Shown: one piece after another, positions 33,645 through 33,682 of the stretch
How the letters are laid out: the number at the start of each line of letters is the position of its first letter
How positions within the stretch are numbered: the stretch's first letter is position 1
Assembly: GCA_014655195.1 (NCBI GenBank)
Contig: BNBH01000050.1
Location: 1 to 33,682 of the forward strand
DNA from: Streptomyces cellulosae
GTDB taxonomy: Bacteria; Actinomycetota; Actinomycetes; Streptomycetales; Streptomycetaceae
DNA: 33,682 bases
Direction: 5' to 3'
The notes under the pieces: model-generated
Database searches by the model: none
The model's input: only the letters and a program-made list of their open reading frames with translations
What the model was told of the DNA's origin: nothing
Position numbers and translations under genes: made by a program

Positions 33645-33682
33645 GCACGTCGTCACGGCACGGCGCCCCGCACCCCGGGACG

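Overview
This is a high-GC actinobacterial chromosome segment, almost certainly from Streptomyces. The signs are GC-rich codon thirds, GTG starts, strong GGAGG ribosome sites, an MmpS-like protein, an actinobacterial PGRP-type amidase and several actinobacterial IS families. There are no RNA genes and no CRISPR array.

Region 1 (about 1-13.9 kb) is a fragmented accessory island. A plus-strand alpha/beta hydrolase that has lost its catalytic Ser and His opens the window. Nearly everything after it lies on the minus strand and forms the tail of a polymorphic-toxin locus. From the toxin gene downstream it holds: an immunity candidate (13415-13792), a truncated duplicate SUKH immunity gene, a Sel1-repeat remnant, an orphan RHS fragment with a DNA/RNA endonuclease tip and SUKH immunity gene (8603-12625, split by an IS256-family element), a second orphan RHS tip of unknown activity with a small immunity candidate (5989-7533, bounded by an IS5-family element), a scrambled IS graveyard (4393-5855), two more SUKH genes, and a membrane protein/lipoprotein pair.

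Region 2 (13.9-22.6 kb) is the intact parent gene. It encodes a 2910-residue secreted WapA/Rhs-type protein with a signal peptide, DNRLRE-like and golvesin-like segments, a long YD-repeat shell, the RHS core and a C-terminal deaminase-fold toxin tip (HxE plus PCxxxC). A consensus-like -35/-10 promoter lies upstream. The orphan tips carry the same RHS core (about seven mismatches in 495 bp for one block, counted by eye), so recombination in the core could fuse them to the parent gene. This is a toxin-tip reservoir.

Region 3 (22.9-28.3 kb) holds an MmpS-like protein, a PGRP/amidase-2 exoprotein with a long Pro/Glu linker, a small conserved hypothetical protein, an AlaA-like aminotransferase and a secreted trypsin-fold protease.

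Region 4 (28.3-33.6 kb) is a divergent catabolic cluster. A D-serine-dehydratase-like PLP enzyme and a D-aminoacylase-family deacylase (minus) face a PfkB/KDG-type kinase, an IclR regulator and a RidA protein (plus). Two tandem palindromes, centred 21 bp apart, lie in the divergent promoter. The enzyme set fits oxidative amino-sugar acid catabolism (N-acetylglucosaminate to glucosaminate to KDG to KDPG), or otherwise D-amino-acid catabolism.
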